Notes: a model not told the origin generated them from the letters alone. A stretch of DNA of 64,000 nucleotides from CAYQQQ01 sp964420125 (GCA_964420125.1 CAYQQQ010000019.1:22090-86089); one strand, 5' to 3'. Shown: positions 48,552-57,720, counted from the stretch's first letter. A program made the numbers and translations.

Positions 48552-49712
48552 GTGGTGCCGGAGCGACCAGGGAACCCCGCAGGTGGCGGTCCGAGTCGCC
48601 AGTGGCACGTCCCGGCGCCGGGGTCGGTCCCCTCGACCCCGAGCCCGCCACCGGGGACACCACCCGAGCCTCCGGCGCCCCCGCGGCCGGGGAATCCCGA
48701 CCCCGCTCCCGCTCCGGTGGTTCGGCCCGGACAGCCCCTTGCACCGGTCCCCCCGGGTCCGGCCACGCGTCCGGCGGGTCCCCCTCGGCGTCACCGGTGG
48801 CGGCGATGGGTGCTGCTGGGCGTCGCGCTGGTGCTGATCGTCCTGCTGGGGATCGGCGCGTGGATGTTCATGTCGTTTCGCAGGGTGGAGCGAATCGACC
48901 TGAGCGACGTGTTGGATCCCGTGAGCGGCGACTCGGTGAGCTACCTCCTGGTGGGGTCGGACTCCCGGGAGAACCTCGATCCCGAGGCGCCGGACGCGCA
49001 GCAGCCCACGGTGACGGGGCAGCGAGCGGACACGATCATCCTCCTGCGAGTGGGCCCCGAGGGATCCCTGATGATGTCGATACCACGGGACCTGTGGGTC
49101 ACCGACGCCGCGACGGGGGAGAAGGGCCGCATCAACGGTGCCTACAACGACGGTCCTGCCAACCTCGTGCGAACCGTGCAGGAGAACCTCGACGTTCCGG
49201 TGAACCACTACGCCGAGGTGGACTTCGCCTCGTTCGCCGGCGTGATCGATGCCGTCGGCGGCATCACCATCGACTTCGCGCACCCGGCCCTCGACAGGAA
49301 CTCCGGGCTCAACATCCTGGCGGCAGGGCCCCGCACGTTGGACGGCACGATGGCGCTCGCCTACGTGCGCAGCCGGCACTACACCGAGATCATCGACGGG
49401 CGAGAGGTGGAGGACCCGACCGGCGACATCGGGCGCCAGCAGCGCCAGCAGCTCTTCCTCACCACCGCGCTGGCCGAGGTCGGCAGCACCAGGAACCCGG
49501 TCGAGCTCGCCCGGGCGGCGTCCGCGCTGTCGGGAGGGCTCACGATCGATTCCGGACTCGGCTTCGGTGAGGCCGTGAGCCTCGCGCGGCGCCTCGGTGC
49601 TGCCTCGCCCGAGAGCGTGGTGCTCCCCACCGAGGGGGCTCGCATCGGCGGGGCGTCCGTGCTCCTGCTGCAGGAGGAGGAAGCCCAGCCGGTGCTGGAC
49701 CGCTTCCGTTGA
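48552..49712 (+). CDS. LytR-CpsA-Psr family protein
   Basis: 386-residue membrane-anchored enzyme that attaches anionic polymers to peptidoglycan. A long Pro-rich cytoplasmic region (1-80) is followed by one membrane helix (about 86-106) and the external LCP domain. Typical motifs are YLLVGSDSRE, DTIILLRV, MSIPRDLWV and GRINGAYNDGP, with Arg and Asp residues that bind the lipid pyrophosphate. GTG at 48552 was chosen; an ATG at 48513 in the same frame is possible. It stands alone, divergent from the fusion-protein gene. Confidence 0.9.
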   Translation: MVPERPGNPAGGGPSRQWHVPAPGSVPSTPSPPPGTPPEPPAPPRPGNPDPAPAPVVRPGQPLAPVPPGPATRPAGPPRRHRWRRWVLLGVALVLIVLLGIGAWMFMSFRRVERIDLSDVLDPVSGDSVSYLLVGSDSRENLDPEAPDAQQPTVTGQRADTIILLRVGPEGSLMMSIPRDLWVTDAATGEKGRINGAYNDGPANLVRTVQENLDVPVNHYAEVDFASFAGVIDAVGGITIDFAHPALDRNSGLNILAAGPRTLDGTMALAYVRSRHYTEIIDGREVEDPTGDIGRQQRQQLFLTTALAEVGSTRNPVELARAASALSGGLTIDSGLGFGEAVSLARRLGAASPESVVLPTEGARIGGASVLLLQEEEAQPVLDRFR

Positions 49713-49850
49713 CCGAGCGTCGAGCGGGCGGGCGACGACCCCTTCGCGCTCCGCCGGGTACGGGTCGGGAGGCTCCGAGCCGATAGCCTCTGGCGGTCGG
49801 CTGCCGCCGACGCGCCGGTGCCTCCGGCGTCGCCCAGGAAAGGACCTCCC

Positions 49851-50405
49851 ATGGCCACCGAGTGCCCGGCTCCCGACGGCTCCTCCCCCCGCCAGACCCG
49901 TTTCGACGAGGAGATGCCGATGTGCATCGACCCGGAGAAGCAGTACCAGGCGACGATCGTGACCAACCACGGGACGATGACCGCCTTCCTCTACCCGGAG
50001 CGAGCGCCCAAGACCGTGAACAACTTCGTGTGCCTGGCGAGGTACCACTACTACGACGGGCTCGGGTTCCACCGCATCATCCGCGACTTCGTGATCCAGG
50101 GCGGGTGCCCGGAGGGAACCGGCCGCGGTGGGCCGGGCTACCGGTTCGCCGACGAGCTGCCCGAGCCAGGCCGATACGAGCTCGGCTCCCTGGCGATGGC
50201 CAACGCCGGTCCGAACACCAACGGCAGCCAGTTCTTCGTGATCTCCGGCGGCCAGGGGATGCGCCTGCCTCCGCAGTACGCCCTCTTCGGCAAGCTCATC
50301 GACGGGTTCGAGGTGCTCGAGGAGATCCAGACGACCGCCACCGGCCCGGGCGACCGCCCGGTGGAGCCGGTCACGATCGAGTCGGTGACCATCACCGAGT
50401 CGTGA
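49851..50405 (+). CDS. Cyclophilin-type peptidyl-prolyl isomerase
   Basis: 184-residue cytoplasmic cyclophilin. The fold shows NFVCLARYHYYDGLGFHRIIRDFVIQGG and GSLAMANAGPNTNGSQFFVI, with the catalytic Arg in FHRII and Phe/Gln in QFFVI. It accelerates prolyl bond isomerisation in protein folding. ATG at 49851 has AGGAAAGGA upstream; TAGCCT (49784-49789) is a likely -10, so this one has a real leader. The stop overlaps the next gene's GTG. Confidence 0.92.
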   Translation: MATECPAPDGSSPRQTRFDEEMPMCIDPEKQYQATIVTNHGTMTAFLYPERAPKTVNNFVCLARYHYYDGLGFHRIIRDFVIQGGCPEGTGRGGPGYRFADELPEPGRYELGSLAMANAGPNTNGSQFFVISGGQGMRLPPQYALFGKLIDGFEVLEEIQTTATGPGDRPVEPVTIESVTITES

Positions 50406-51928
50406 CCGTGCAACGGCGGCTCCTTCGCGAGGCGGTCGCCCTGGCGGTGGCGGGTGCGGCGACGGCGGCGATCGTCGGCATCGGCGTCCGGTTCCGCCGT
50501 CGCGGTGCCGTCCTGCGGAGGGACGCCGGCGCTGTCTCCGGCCTGCTGGGCACCCGACGACACCTGCGGTCCGCCCAGATGGTCCGCATGGGCGCCCGTT
50601 CAGGGCGTCACTACCTGTCGATGAAGGCCCGCTCGACGCTGGCCTCCGAGCAGCGACGCGAGGAGCTGCGCTCGGAGTTCGAACTGCGCACCGCCGAGGA
50701 GGTGGCGGAGACCCTCGGTCACATGAAGGGCGCGCTCATGAAGCTGGGCCAGATGGCCAGCTACCTCGACCAGGGTCTGCCCGAGCCGGTTCGCGAGGCG
50801 CTGGCCCAGCTCCAGTCGGATGCACCTCCGATGGCTCCTGAGCTGGTGGCGTCGGTCATCGCCGAGGAGCTCGGTCTGCCGCCGCAGCAGTGCTTCGCCC
50901 GCTGGGACGACTCGCCGTTGGCCGCGGCGTCGATCGGCCAGGTGCATCGAGCCGTGACCCGCGACGGGCGGGAGGTGGCGGTGAAGGTCCAGTACCCCGG
51001 GGTCGACCGTGCCATCGCCGCCGACCTGGAGAACACCGAGCTGCTGTTCTCGGTGCTCGGCATGCTCTTCCCGGGGATGGATCCCGAGCCCATCGTGTCC
51101 GAGCTGCGAGAGCGGTTGGCGGAGGAGCTGGACTACCGCATCGAGGCCGACCACCAGCGCCTCTTCGTCGAGGCGTACCGGGACCATCCCTTCATCCACG
51201 TCCCCGAGGTGATCGGCGAGTTGAGCACCGCGAGGGTGCTGACCACGGAGCTCGCCGAGGGCGCTCGCTTCGCCGAGGTGGTGGACTGGCCCGACGAGGA
51301 GCGCCAGCTGGCCGCGGAGACCCTGTACCGCTTCGCCTTCGGCTCGATCTACCGACTCCGAGCGTTCAACGGCGACCCGCATCCCGGCAACTACCTCTTC
51401 CGCCCGGGTGGCCAGGTCACCTTCATGGACTTCGGGCTGTGCAAGCACTTCACCGACGACGAGGTGCGGGTCTTCGCCGAGATGATCCAGGCCATGGTGC
51501 TCGAAGGTGACGTGGAGCGGTTCACGGCGCTCATGACCTCTGCGGGAGTGCTGCCCGAGGGCCTCGACGCGGATCCCGGAGAGGTCGGGGAGTACTTCGG
51601 GCACTTCTACGAGTTCGTGCTGCGCGACGAGGAGATGGAGATCACCCCCGAGTTCTCCTCTGAGTGCCTCCGCCGCTTCTTCGACCTCTCCAGCCCCCAC
51701 GCCGAGCTGATGAAGCAGGCCAACCTCCCGGCCTCGATGGTCATCGTCCAGCGGATCAACCTGGGCTTGTACGCCATCTTCGGGGACCTGCGGGCGCGCA
51801 ACAACTGGCGGCGCCTCGCCGAGGAGCTGTGGCCCTTCGTCGGAGCCCCGCCGGCGAGCCCGATGGGAGAGCGCATCGCCGAGTGGGAGGCGACCCGATC
51901 GCTGGCGAGGCCGGTCGCCTCGCGATGA
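50402..51928 (+). CDS. ABC1/UbiB (AarF-like) atypical kinase
   Basis: 508-residue protein of the ABC1/ADCK/UbiB family. An N-terminal membrane-like segment (about 10-30) precedes the kinase-like domain. The family KxGQ motif is in LMKLGQMASYLDQGLP. The Ala-rich loop is LAAASIGQVHRA, the catalytic Lys is in VAVKVQYPG, and FNGDPHPGNYLF and FMDFGLCKH supply the catalytic loop and metal site. Members affect quinone or lipid metabolism. GTG at 50402 overlaps the cyclophilin stop. The specific role here is unknown. Confidence 0.9.
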   Translation: MTVQRRLLREAVALAVAGAATAAIVGIGVRFRRRGAVLRRDAGAVSGLLGTRRHLRSAQMVRMGARSGRHYLSMKARSTLASEQRREELRSEFELRTAEEVAETLGHMKGALMKLGQMASYLDQGLPEPVREALAQLQSDAPPMAPELVASVIAEELGLPPQQCFARWDDSPLAAASIGQVHRAVTRDGREVAVKVQYPGVDRAIAADLENTELLFSVLGMLFPGMDPEPIVSELRERLAEELDYRIEADHQRLFVEAYRDHPFIHVPEVIGELSTARVLTTELAEGARFAEVVDWPDEERQLAAETLYRFAFGSIYRLRAFNGDPHPGNYLFRPGGQVTFMDFGLCKHFTDDEVRVFAEMIQAMVLEGDVERFTALMTSAGVLPEGLDADPGEVGEYFGHFYEFVLRDEEMEITPEFSSECLRRFFDLSSPHAELMKQANLPASMVIVQRINLGLYAIFGDLRARNNWRRLAEELWPFVGAPPASPMGERIAEWEATRSLARPVASR

Positions 51929-51970
51929 CCTCTCGGATCCCGCCGCAGAGGGATCGCGCCGGGGAGCGGC

Positions 51971-53812
51971 TCACTCCACCAGTCGCACCGGGCTGCCGAG
52001 GATCGACGCCGACCATGTCGTGGTGTCGTTCACCCCGCCGGGGAAGTCGGCGAGCACCTTGGTCCAACAGCCGGTCGGCAGGGTGTCGTCGCAGTCGTAG
52101 TCGTCGGGGATGGGCACGTCCACCTGCACGATCCGACCGTTGAACCCTGTGCCGGAGGACACGTTGTTGAGCTGGCAGTTGGAGCTCACGCTCAGGGTCC
52201 CGCCGTTGTCCCTCGTGAAGGTGCAGTCGTCGAAGCTCACGGTGGCGTCGGTGGGTGCCAGGATCCTCAGCGTGCCCGCGGACGCAGCATCGCCCATGTC
52301 GAAGAGGTTGACCCGCAGCACGCGGCCGGCGTCGGCGGGGACGATGCGGGCCAGGTGGAAGCTCGTGTCGGCTCCGGTGGCGTTGGCGTAGATGGGCATC
52401 TTCGATCGGGCGGCGATGGTGACGTGGGCGCCGTCGAGGTCGGCCGCGCCGGTGGCGCCGAAGCCCACCCGCAGCGACATCCGGTTGTGGCCCTTCTCGC
52501 CGTTGGAGGAGCTGTAGACCTCGGGTGCGGCGCTGCTGGCGTTGGAGCGCACCTGCAGCATGTACTCCCCGGTCTCCACCGAGCCCGCGGGGATCTTGCA
52601 CACCGTCGCCCATCGTCGGAAGGTCTCGGCGAAGGTCCACACCCCGTCGCCGTCGTCCACCACCCACTCGCTGTCGCCGCCGAGCGTGGGGTGCAGCCAC
52701 GTGTAGATGTTCCCGGCCGCCGGGTTGTACGCGGGCAGCGTCTGAGGTGTGCAGGTCCCAGAGCTGATGATCGGGTTGTCGGTGTCGCTCCACGGGGTGT
52801 CGTCGGGCTCTCGCATCAGGAAGGTGGTGTGGGTGTCCTGGCCGCCGTTGATCGACTGGTCACCTGTGCACCAGTCGGTGAGGCCACCGGCGAAGCGAGC
52901 GCTGGCGTCCGGGTAGGGGTTCCCCGGCAGTCCCTGGAGGGTGGTGAGCTCCGCAGCGCTGGGGAACACGGAGCGCTCGCACTTGTCGCCGACGTAGGTC
53001 ATGGCCCCGTCGTAGACCTGCACCACGAGGTCCTCGCCGGCCACCACCGACTTGACGTCCACGGTGTAGAAGTAGCCGTCGAAGGCGTAGTCGTCGCTGT
53101 TGATGCCGGGGTTGGCGGTACCCGTGCACTTGGCGACGCTGGTCGGGCACACCTTGGCCTGGTACCGGTCCCCCGAGATCTTGGTGGAGTTCGGCCCGGC
53201 GACGTTGATCCAGAACTGCGAACCGAGGTCACCCTGCTCGGGGTCGTCGCCCATCTTGTTCTCGGGCGACCCCATGGCGATGGGCACCTCGAACTCGCCC
53301 ACCGCGTCCCGGGTGACGGTCAAGGTGTCGAGACCGATCAGGGAGAGGAAGAAGTTGTCCACGGTCGTCGTACCGGTCACCTGCAGCTGGTACGGGTTCA
53401 CCAGCTGCTGGGCCACGACGCTCGCGTTCACCGGACCGCCCAGGGCCCCGTCGTTGAAGCCGTTCTTGGCCACCTCCTTGCGGGCGGTGGTCTCCGCGGA
53501 GGGGACGTTGCTGGGCAGGAAGACCGCCCCGGCGTGCGCGCCGGCATCGACGGCCCGCTGCAGCTTCTCGGCCTCGAGCCACCAGTGCGAGAGGTCGACG
53601 GCGAAGCCGGCGATCGTGAGCAGCACGATCAGCAGGCTGGCCATCCAGATGATGACGAACGCTCGCTCCCGAGGGGTGCGGTCCCGCTTCCCTCCACCGG
53701 CGTCGCCGGCGACCTCGTCGGGCGCGCCCGCGTCGCCGCTGCCCGGTGCGTCGGACGTCACCGCCGTGCTCCCGACGGTGCCGCGCTCTCGATCCGCTGG
53801 GTGCCTCCGCAC
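51971..53812 (-). CDS. TadG-like exported protein
   Basis: 613-residue protein. A short cytoplasmic N-terminus is followed by one helix (FVIIWMASLLIVLLTIAGFAVDLSHWW), then EAEKLQRAVDAGAHAGAV, the Flp-pilus-assembly TadG signature. The large external part (about 110-613) is beta-rich with some ten cysteines, probably paired. No von Willebrand MIDAS motif was seen. GTG at 53812 has GGGGAGGG upstream and follows the TadE-like gene by 19 bp. The remaining tad genes (ATPase, platform, secretin, prepilin) are not present nearby. It may decorate or anchor a pseudopilus made elsewhere. Confidence 0.75.
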   Translation of the reverse strand: MRRHPADRERGTVGSTAVTSDAPGSGDAGAPDEVAGDAGGGKRDRTPRERAFVIIWMASLLIVLLTIAGFAVDLSHWWLEAEKLQRAVDAGAHAGAVFLPSNVPSAETTARKEVAKNGFNDGALGGPVNASVVAQQLVNPYQLQVTGTTTVDNFFLSLIGLDTLTVTRDAVGEFEVPIAMGSPENKMGDDPEQGDLGSQFWINVAGPNSTKISGDRYQAKVCPTSVAKCTGTANPGINSDDYAFDGYFYTVDVKSVVAGEDLVVQVYDGAMTYVGDKCERSVFPSAAELTTLQGLPGNPYPDASARFAGGLTDWCTGDQSINGGQDTHTTFLMREPDDTPWSDTDNPIISSGTCTPQTLPAYNPAAGNIYTWLHPTLGGDSEWVVDDGDGVWTFAETFRRWATVCKIPAGSVETGEYMLQVRSNASSAAPEVYSSSNGEKGHNRMSLRVGFGATGAADLDGAHVTIAARSKMPIYANATGADTSFHLARIVPADAGRVLRVNLFDMGDAASAGTLRILAPTDATVSFDDCTFTRDNGGTLSVSSNCQLNNVSSGTGFNGRIVQVDVPIPDDYDCDDTLPTGCWTKVLADFPGGVNDTTTWSASILGSPVRLVE

Positions 53813-53831
53813 GACCGCGACCCTCCCCGTC

Positions 53832-54431
53832 TCACCCGGACCCGGAGCTGCCGCACTCGTCGGAGGGCAGCGGCTCGAGGCGCATGATCGTGTGGCCTTC
53901 GAGGTAGACGGACTCGCCGACGAAGCCGGTGAGGTAGTCGTGTCGGACCTGCACGAAGACACCGATCGAGTCGAGCTCCATGCCGCAGGCGTCCGGGCTG
54001 GGCCACGTGCCGCTGAGGTGCTCCATGGAGTCGCCGTCCCACTCGTAGCGGTAGCAGTCGGAGCTGCAACCACCCGCCATGTCGTCGCCGGGGAACCCAC
54101 CCACGGGTGCGCCGTCGGTGGCGAGTGGATCGGCCCGGTAGATGGTCATGCCGATCGGCTCCGCCGAGGTGAGGTTCTTCAGGTCGGCGGCCACCGTCGC
54201 CGCGATCTGGTCGGCGGCGGACTGCTGGTTCTCGGAGATGGTGCCCGAGGTGGCGTAGGCGGCGGCGGCGAGGCGGGCCCCGGAGCGGCTGGAGCCGTTG
54301 GCGGTGGAGGCAGAGGCGAAGGCGAAGCCGAGCTCGATGATCCCCATCACCACCATCACCAGGATCGGCAGCACGATGGCCGCCTCCACCATCACCGCAC
54401 CTCGTTGGCCGCGCTGTCGGGCGCGGCGCAC
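53832..54431 (-). CDS. TadE-like pilus-assembly protein
   Basis: 199-residue protein with the TadE-like N-terminus RGAVMVEAAIVLPILVMVVMG followed by IELGFAFASASTANGSSRSGAR. This class of type-IV-pilin-like helix is often cleaved by the TadV peptidase. The external domain has four to six cysteines. GTG at 54431 has GGGGAG five bases upstream; the frame extends to 54461. It is the first gene of a two-gene operon with the TadG-like gene. Possibly a minor pseudopilin. Confidence 0.78.
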   Translation of the reverse strand: MRRARQRGQRGAVMVEAAIVLPILVMVVMGIIELGFAFASASTANGSSRSGARLAAAAYATSGTISENQQSAADQIAATVAADLKNLTSAEPIGMTIYRADPLATDGAPVGGFPGDDMAGGCSSDCYRYEWDGDSMEHLSGTWPSPDACGMELDSIGVFVQVRHDYLTGFVGESVYLEGHTIMRLEPLPSDECGSSGSG

Positions 54432-54561
54432 ACGAGCTCCCCATCGAAGACGACCAGACACCCTCGGGTTGTCGGCAGCTTCACGCCGCCCCTTGAGCCG
54501 ATCGGCCCAGGCCGCAGGTCACATGCCCTCGTGGCCCATGGGAAGGGGGCGAAGCCGGGTG

Positions 54562-54573
54562 TAGCGTCGGGGG
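54562..54573 (+). promoter_or_regulatory. Leaderless -10 of the aldehyde dehydrogenase gene
   Basis: TAGCGT (54562-54567) followed by six bases and ATG 54574, identical in form to the element at 25895. Confidence 0.5.
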
Positions 54574-56163
54574 ATGACCACCACCGAGCCCCATGTCGTG
54601 CCCGGATCCGGTGCCGCCCCGGCGGGCGGTGCCGCCACCCCGACGCCGCTCGGTGAGCACCCGGTGATCGAGACCCGCGACCCACGCACCGACACGCCGC
54701 TGGCGGTGGTCCCCGACCAGTCCGCGGAGGAGGTCGGCGCGGCCATCGCCCGGGCTCGGGTGGCGTTCGTCGGGTGGTCGGCGTTGTCGTACCGGGAGCG
54801 CACACGGCACCTCCTCGGAGTGCGCGACCGGCTGCTGGACCGTGCCGAGGAGCTGGTCGAGGTCATCTGCGCGGAGACGGGCAAGCAACCGGCCGAGGCG
54901 GTCTCGACGGAGCTGATGGCGGTCTGCGAGACCATGCAGTGGTACGCCCACCACGGGGCGCGCGTCCTGCGTCCGGTGCCGGTCGCTCCGGGCACCATGG
55001 CCCACAAGACGGCCTGGAAGTGCTACGAGCCCATGGGGGTGATCGGTGTCATCAGCCCGTGGAACTACCCGTTCACCCTGTCCATGACGCCGGTGCTGAC
55101 GGCGCTCTTCGCCGGCAACACGGTGGTGGCGAAGCCCTCCGAGGTGACCCCCACGGTGGGTCTGGCCATGGCGGAGCTGTTCGCTGACGACGAGTGGGGC
55201 GACATCGTGCAGGTGGTGACCGGCGGGGGCGCGACCGGCGAGGCCATCGTGCGCGGCGGGGTCGACAAGGTGGTCTTCACCGGCTCCGTGCGCACCGGGA
55301 AGCGCGTGATGGCCGCCGCCGCCGACACGCTCACCCCGGTCCTGTTGGAGCTCGGCGGCAAGGACCCGATGATCGTGTGCGCGGACGCTGACGTGGCCAG
55401 GGCGGCGAAGGGCGCGGTGTGGGGAGCCTTCCAGAACTCCGGGCAGACCTGCATGTCCGTCGAGCGGGTCTACGTCCACGAAGCGGTCTACGACCGGTTC
55501 GTGGACGAGGTGGTGGCCCAGACCCTCCAGATCCGCCAGGACGACAGCGGCGACGGCGACATCGGGTCCATGACCTTCGCCCCGCAGGTCGACATCGTGG
55601 AGCGCCACGTGGCCGACGCGGTGGCAAAGGGCGCCCGGGTGCTCACCGGCGGGCGGCGGCGGGACCGCCCGGGCCTGTGGTACGAGCCCACGGTGCTGGT
55701 CGACGTCGACCACTCGATGGACATCATGGTGGAGGAGACCTTCGGCCCGGTGCTGCCCATCATGGGGGTGCGCGACGACGAGGAGGCGCTCGCCCTGGCC
55801 AACGACTCGCGCTACGGACTCAACAGCTCCGTGTGGAGCGGGGACCTCGACGGGGCGCGTGCCCTGGCGGCGCGCGTGCAGGCGGGGAACGTGTGCATCA
55901 ACGACTGCATCGTGAGCTATGCGGTGACGGGGTTGCCCTTCGGCGGCGTGAAGGAGTCGGGGATCGGCCGTGTGCACGGCCCGGAGGGGTTGCGCGAGTT
56001 CTGCAACCTGAAGGCGGTCCTCGGGCAGCGGCGCGTCAGCCCTCCCCGGGAACCGTGGTGGTTCCCCGTCCCGAAGGGGTTCGACCGCGCCGGCATCGCC
56101 ATGCTGCGCCTGCGGTTCGGTTCGACCCTTCGCACCCGCGTGCGCGCGCTGCGCTCACGCTGA
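54574..56163 (+). CDS. Aldehyde dehydrogenase family protein
   Basis: 529-residue NAD(P)-dependent aldehyde dehydrogenase. GVISPWNYPFTLSM lies in the cofactor-binding region, the general-base Glu is in LELGGKDPMIV (about 255), and the nucleophilic Cys is in NSGQTCMSVERV (about 289). FGGVKESGIGRVHG is near the end. An extra basic C-terminal tail (about 490-529) is seen in a membrane-associated subgroup. It overlaps the convergent J-domain gene by nine bases. TAGCGT six bases before the ATG suggests a leaderless message. The substrate is unknown. Confidence 0.92.
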   Translation: MTTTEPHVVPGSGAAPAGGAATPTPLGEHPVIETRDPRTDTPLAVVPDQSAEEVGAAIARARVAFVGWSALSYRERTRHLLGVRDRLLDRAEELVEVICAETGKQPAEAVSTELMAVCETMQWYAHHGARVLRPVPVAPGTMAHKTAWKCYEPMGVIGVISPWNYPFTLSMTPVLTALFAGNTVVAKPSEVTPTVGLAMAELFADDEWGDIVQVVTGGGATGEAIVRGGVDKVVFTGSVRTGKRVMAAAADTLTPVLLELGGKDPMIVCADADVARAAKGAVWGAFQNSGQTCMSVERVYVHEAVYDRFVDEVVAQTLQIRQDDSGDGDIGSMTFAPQVDIVERHVADAVAKGARVLTGGRRRDRPGLWYEPTVLVDVDHSMDIMVEETFGPVLPIMGVRDDEEALALANDSRYGLNSSVWSGDLDGARALAARVQAGNVCINDCIVSYAVTGLPFGGVKESGIGRVHGPEGLREFCNLKAVLGQRRVSPPREPWWFPVPKGFDRAGIAMLRLRFGSTLRTRVRALRSR

Positions 56164-56736
56164 GCCGGTCGCGTCCTGCGTCGCACGCAGCGTGGTCGCC
56201 ACCAGGCGGGTCACGGCATCCAACGGCGGGGCGCTCCCCCCTGAGAGCGGCTCCACGCTGCAGAAGACCTCGACGGTGCCGTCGGCCCGCCCCTGCAGGG
56301 ACATCGTGACGGTGCTGGTGGGCTCGTCGACGAACTCCACGACCACCTCCAGCAGTCCGGCGTGGGCGTCCAGGTAGACGAGCTCGCCGAGGGCATCGGC
56401 GACATCGACGAGCGCGTCGAGGACCTCGTCCCGCGCGGCGTCCACGGCCACGGTGGACGCGTCGAGCATCGCCACCCGCAGGCGCGGCTCGCTGGGCCGC
56501 ACCGGAGGTCGCCGGCGGTCCGTGCGTGGAGGCGCGCCGGACGGCTCCGGGCCGGTGGTCGCCGACTCCAGCAGGAGTCGGTACGCGACGGTCAACTGCC
56601 GTGTGGCCTCCGAGGCGTCCGGGGACGGGTTGAGGTCCGGGTGCACCGCTCGGAGCCTGCGTCGGTAGGCGGCGCGCAGCTCCCCGGGATCGTCGCCGGT
56701 GACTCCCAGCAGCGCCCGAGCCTCGTCGGGTCGCAT
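56155..56736 (-). CDS. J-domain protein
   Basis: 193-residue protein. The N-terminal J domain (1-60) has the essential His-Pro-Asp in AVHPDLNP (about 32-38). A Pro/Arg-rich linker and a 110-residue alpha/beta C-terminal domain with no recognised motif follow. J proteins stimulate Hsp70 ATPase; this short form lacks the zinc fingers and glycine-rich region of DnaJ, so it is a specialised co-chaperone. Its start sits six bases after TAGCGC, whose TAG is the stop codon of the preceding hydrolase gene. Confidence 0.82.
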   Translation of the reverse strand: MRPDEARALLGVTGDDPGELRAAYRRRLRAVHPDLNPSPDASEATRQLTVAYRLLLESATTGPEPSGAPPRTDRRRPPVRPSEPRLRVAMLDASTVAVDAARDEVLDALVDVADALGELVYLDAHAGLLEVVVEFVDEPTSTVTMSLQGRADGTVEVFCSVEPLSGGSAPPLDAVTRLVATTLRATQDATGSA

Positions 56737-56748
56737 CTGCGTGCGCTA
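56737..56748 (-). promoter_or_regulatory. Stop-codon/-10 fusion before the J-domain gene
   Basis: On the minus strand TAGCGC (56748-56743) starts at the hydrolase stop codon TAG and stands six bases before ATG 56736. The hexamer ends in C rather than T, so it is the weakest of the four such junctions. Confidence 0.4.
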
Positions 56749-57717
56749 ACCCCTCGGGGTCGAGGATCCCGGGAGGAGGCGGTGCAGGAACCGCACCACG
56801 GCGTCGGAGAACGCGTCGTTGCGGTCCCCGGCCACCATGTGCCCTGCCTCGCTCACGTCCACGAACTCCGCGGTCGGGCAGAGCTCGAGGAACTCCCTGG
56901 CGGTGTCTTCGCTGACGAGGTCCGACAGGCGGCCACGCACCAACATGGTCGGCACCTCCAGCCGACGAGCCGCCGCCTGGAACCGTCCGGGCTCGCGATC
57001 CGCTCCCAGCGGCGAGGGTCCGAGGAAGAAGTCGGGGTCCCAGTGCCAACGCCAGCGTCCGTCGGGGTCGAGGCGCAGGTTCTTCGCAAGGCCCTCGAGG
57101 TTCCGGGGCGGGGGGCGGTGGGGCTGGTACTCGGCGATCGCGTCGGCCGCCTCCTGGAGCGAGGCGAACCCTTCGTCGACCTTGGCCAGCATGAACCCGG
57201 CGATGCGGGCGACGCCGTCGGGCTCCATGCGGGGCGTGATGTCGACGAGAACGAGCGCCGAGGCGCAGCCCGGGGCGAGCTCGCCTTCCGCCAGGAGAGC
57301 GGCGAGCCCGCCGAGGGAGGCCCCGACGAGCACGGGCGCATCCCCGGTCCTCTCGGCCACCTGGGCGGCGACGTCGATCACGTCCTCGGCGAAGCGCTGC
57401 TTGGAGTAGTCGCGGTCGGGCGCCCGATCCGAGGTGCCGTGGCCACGCTGGTCGTAGGCGACGGCGTACCAGCCCTCTGCGGCCAGCGCGCCAGCCGTGC
57501 CGCCCCAGGAGTGCCTGGTCTGGCCGCCTCCGTGGATCAGCAGCACCGGCGGATGCCCGGGGTTCCCCCAGGCATCCGCATGGAGCTCCATGCGGTTGCG
57601 CGTGCGGAATCGCACATCGGCGAAGTCCGGCTGAGGCTCGTCGTCGGCACGAGCGTCCCCGGGACGAGCGCCGAGGGCGCTCGTCCCGGGGGTCGGTGCG
57701 GAGGTCGAGTCGTCCAT
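56746..57717 (-). CDS. Alpha/beta hydrolase
   Basis: 323-residue cytoplasmic hydrolase with the alpha/beta fold. The nucleophile Ser is in LVGASLGGLAAL (about 141). The oxyanion region reads LLIHGGGQTRHSW, DQRGHGTSDR is typical of epoxide-hydrolase/haloperoxidase-like relatives, and the catalytic His is near the end (SEAGHMVAGD). The first 35 residues are an Asp/Pro/Ala-rich leader. It follows the enoyl-CoA hydratase gene by three bases and precedes the J-domain gene. The substrate is unknown. Confidence 0.88.
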   Translation of the reverse strand: MDDSTSAPTPGTSALGARPGDARADDEPQPDFADVRFRTRNRMELHADAWGNPGHPPVLLIHGGGQTRHSWGGTAGALAAEGWYAVAYDQRGHGTSDRAPDRDYSKQRFAEDVIDVAAQVAERTGDAPVLVGASLGGLAALLAEGELAPGCASALVLVDITPRMEPDGVARIAGFMLAKVDEGFASLQEAADAIAEYQPHRPPPRNLEGLAKNLRLDPDGRWRWHWDPDFFLGPSPLGADREPGRFQAAARRLEVPTMLVRGRLSDLVSEDTAREFLELCPTAEFVDVSEAGHMVAGDRNDAFSDAVVRFLHRLLPGSSTPRG

Positions 57718-57720
57718 CGG

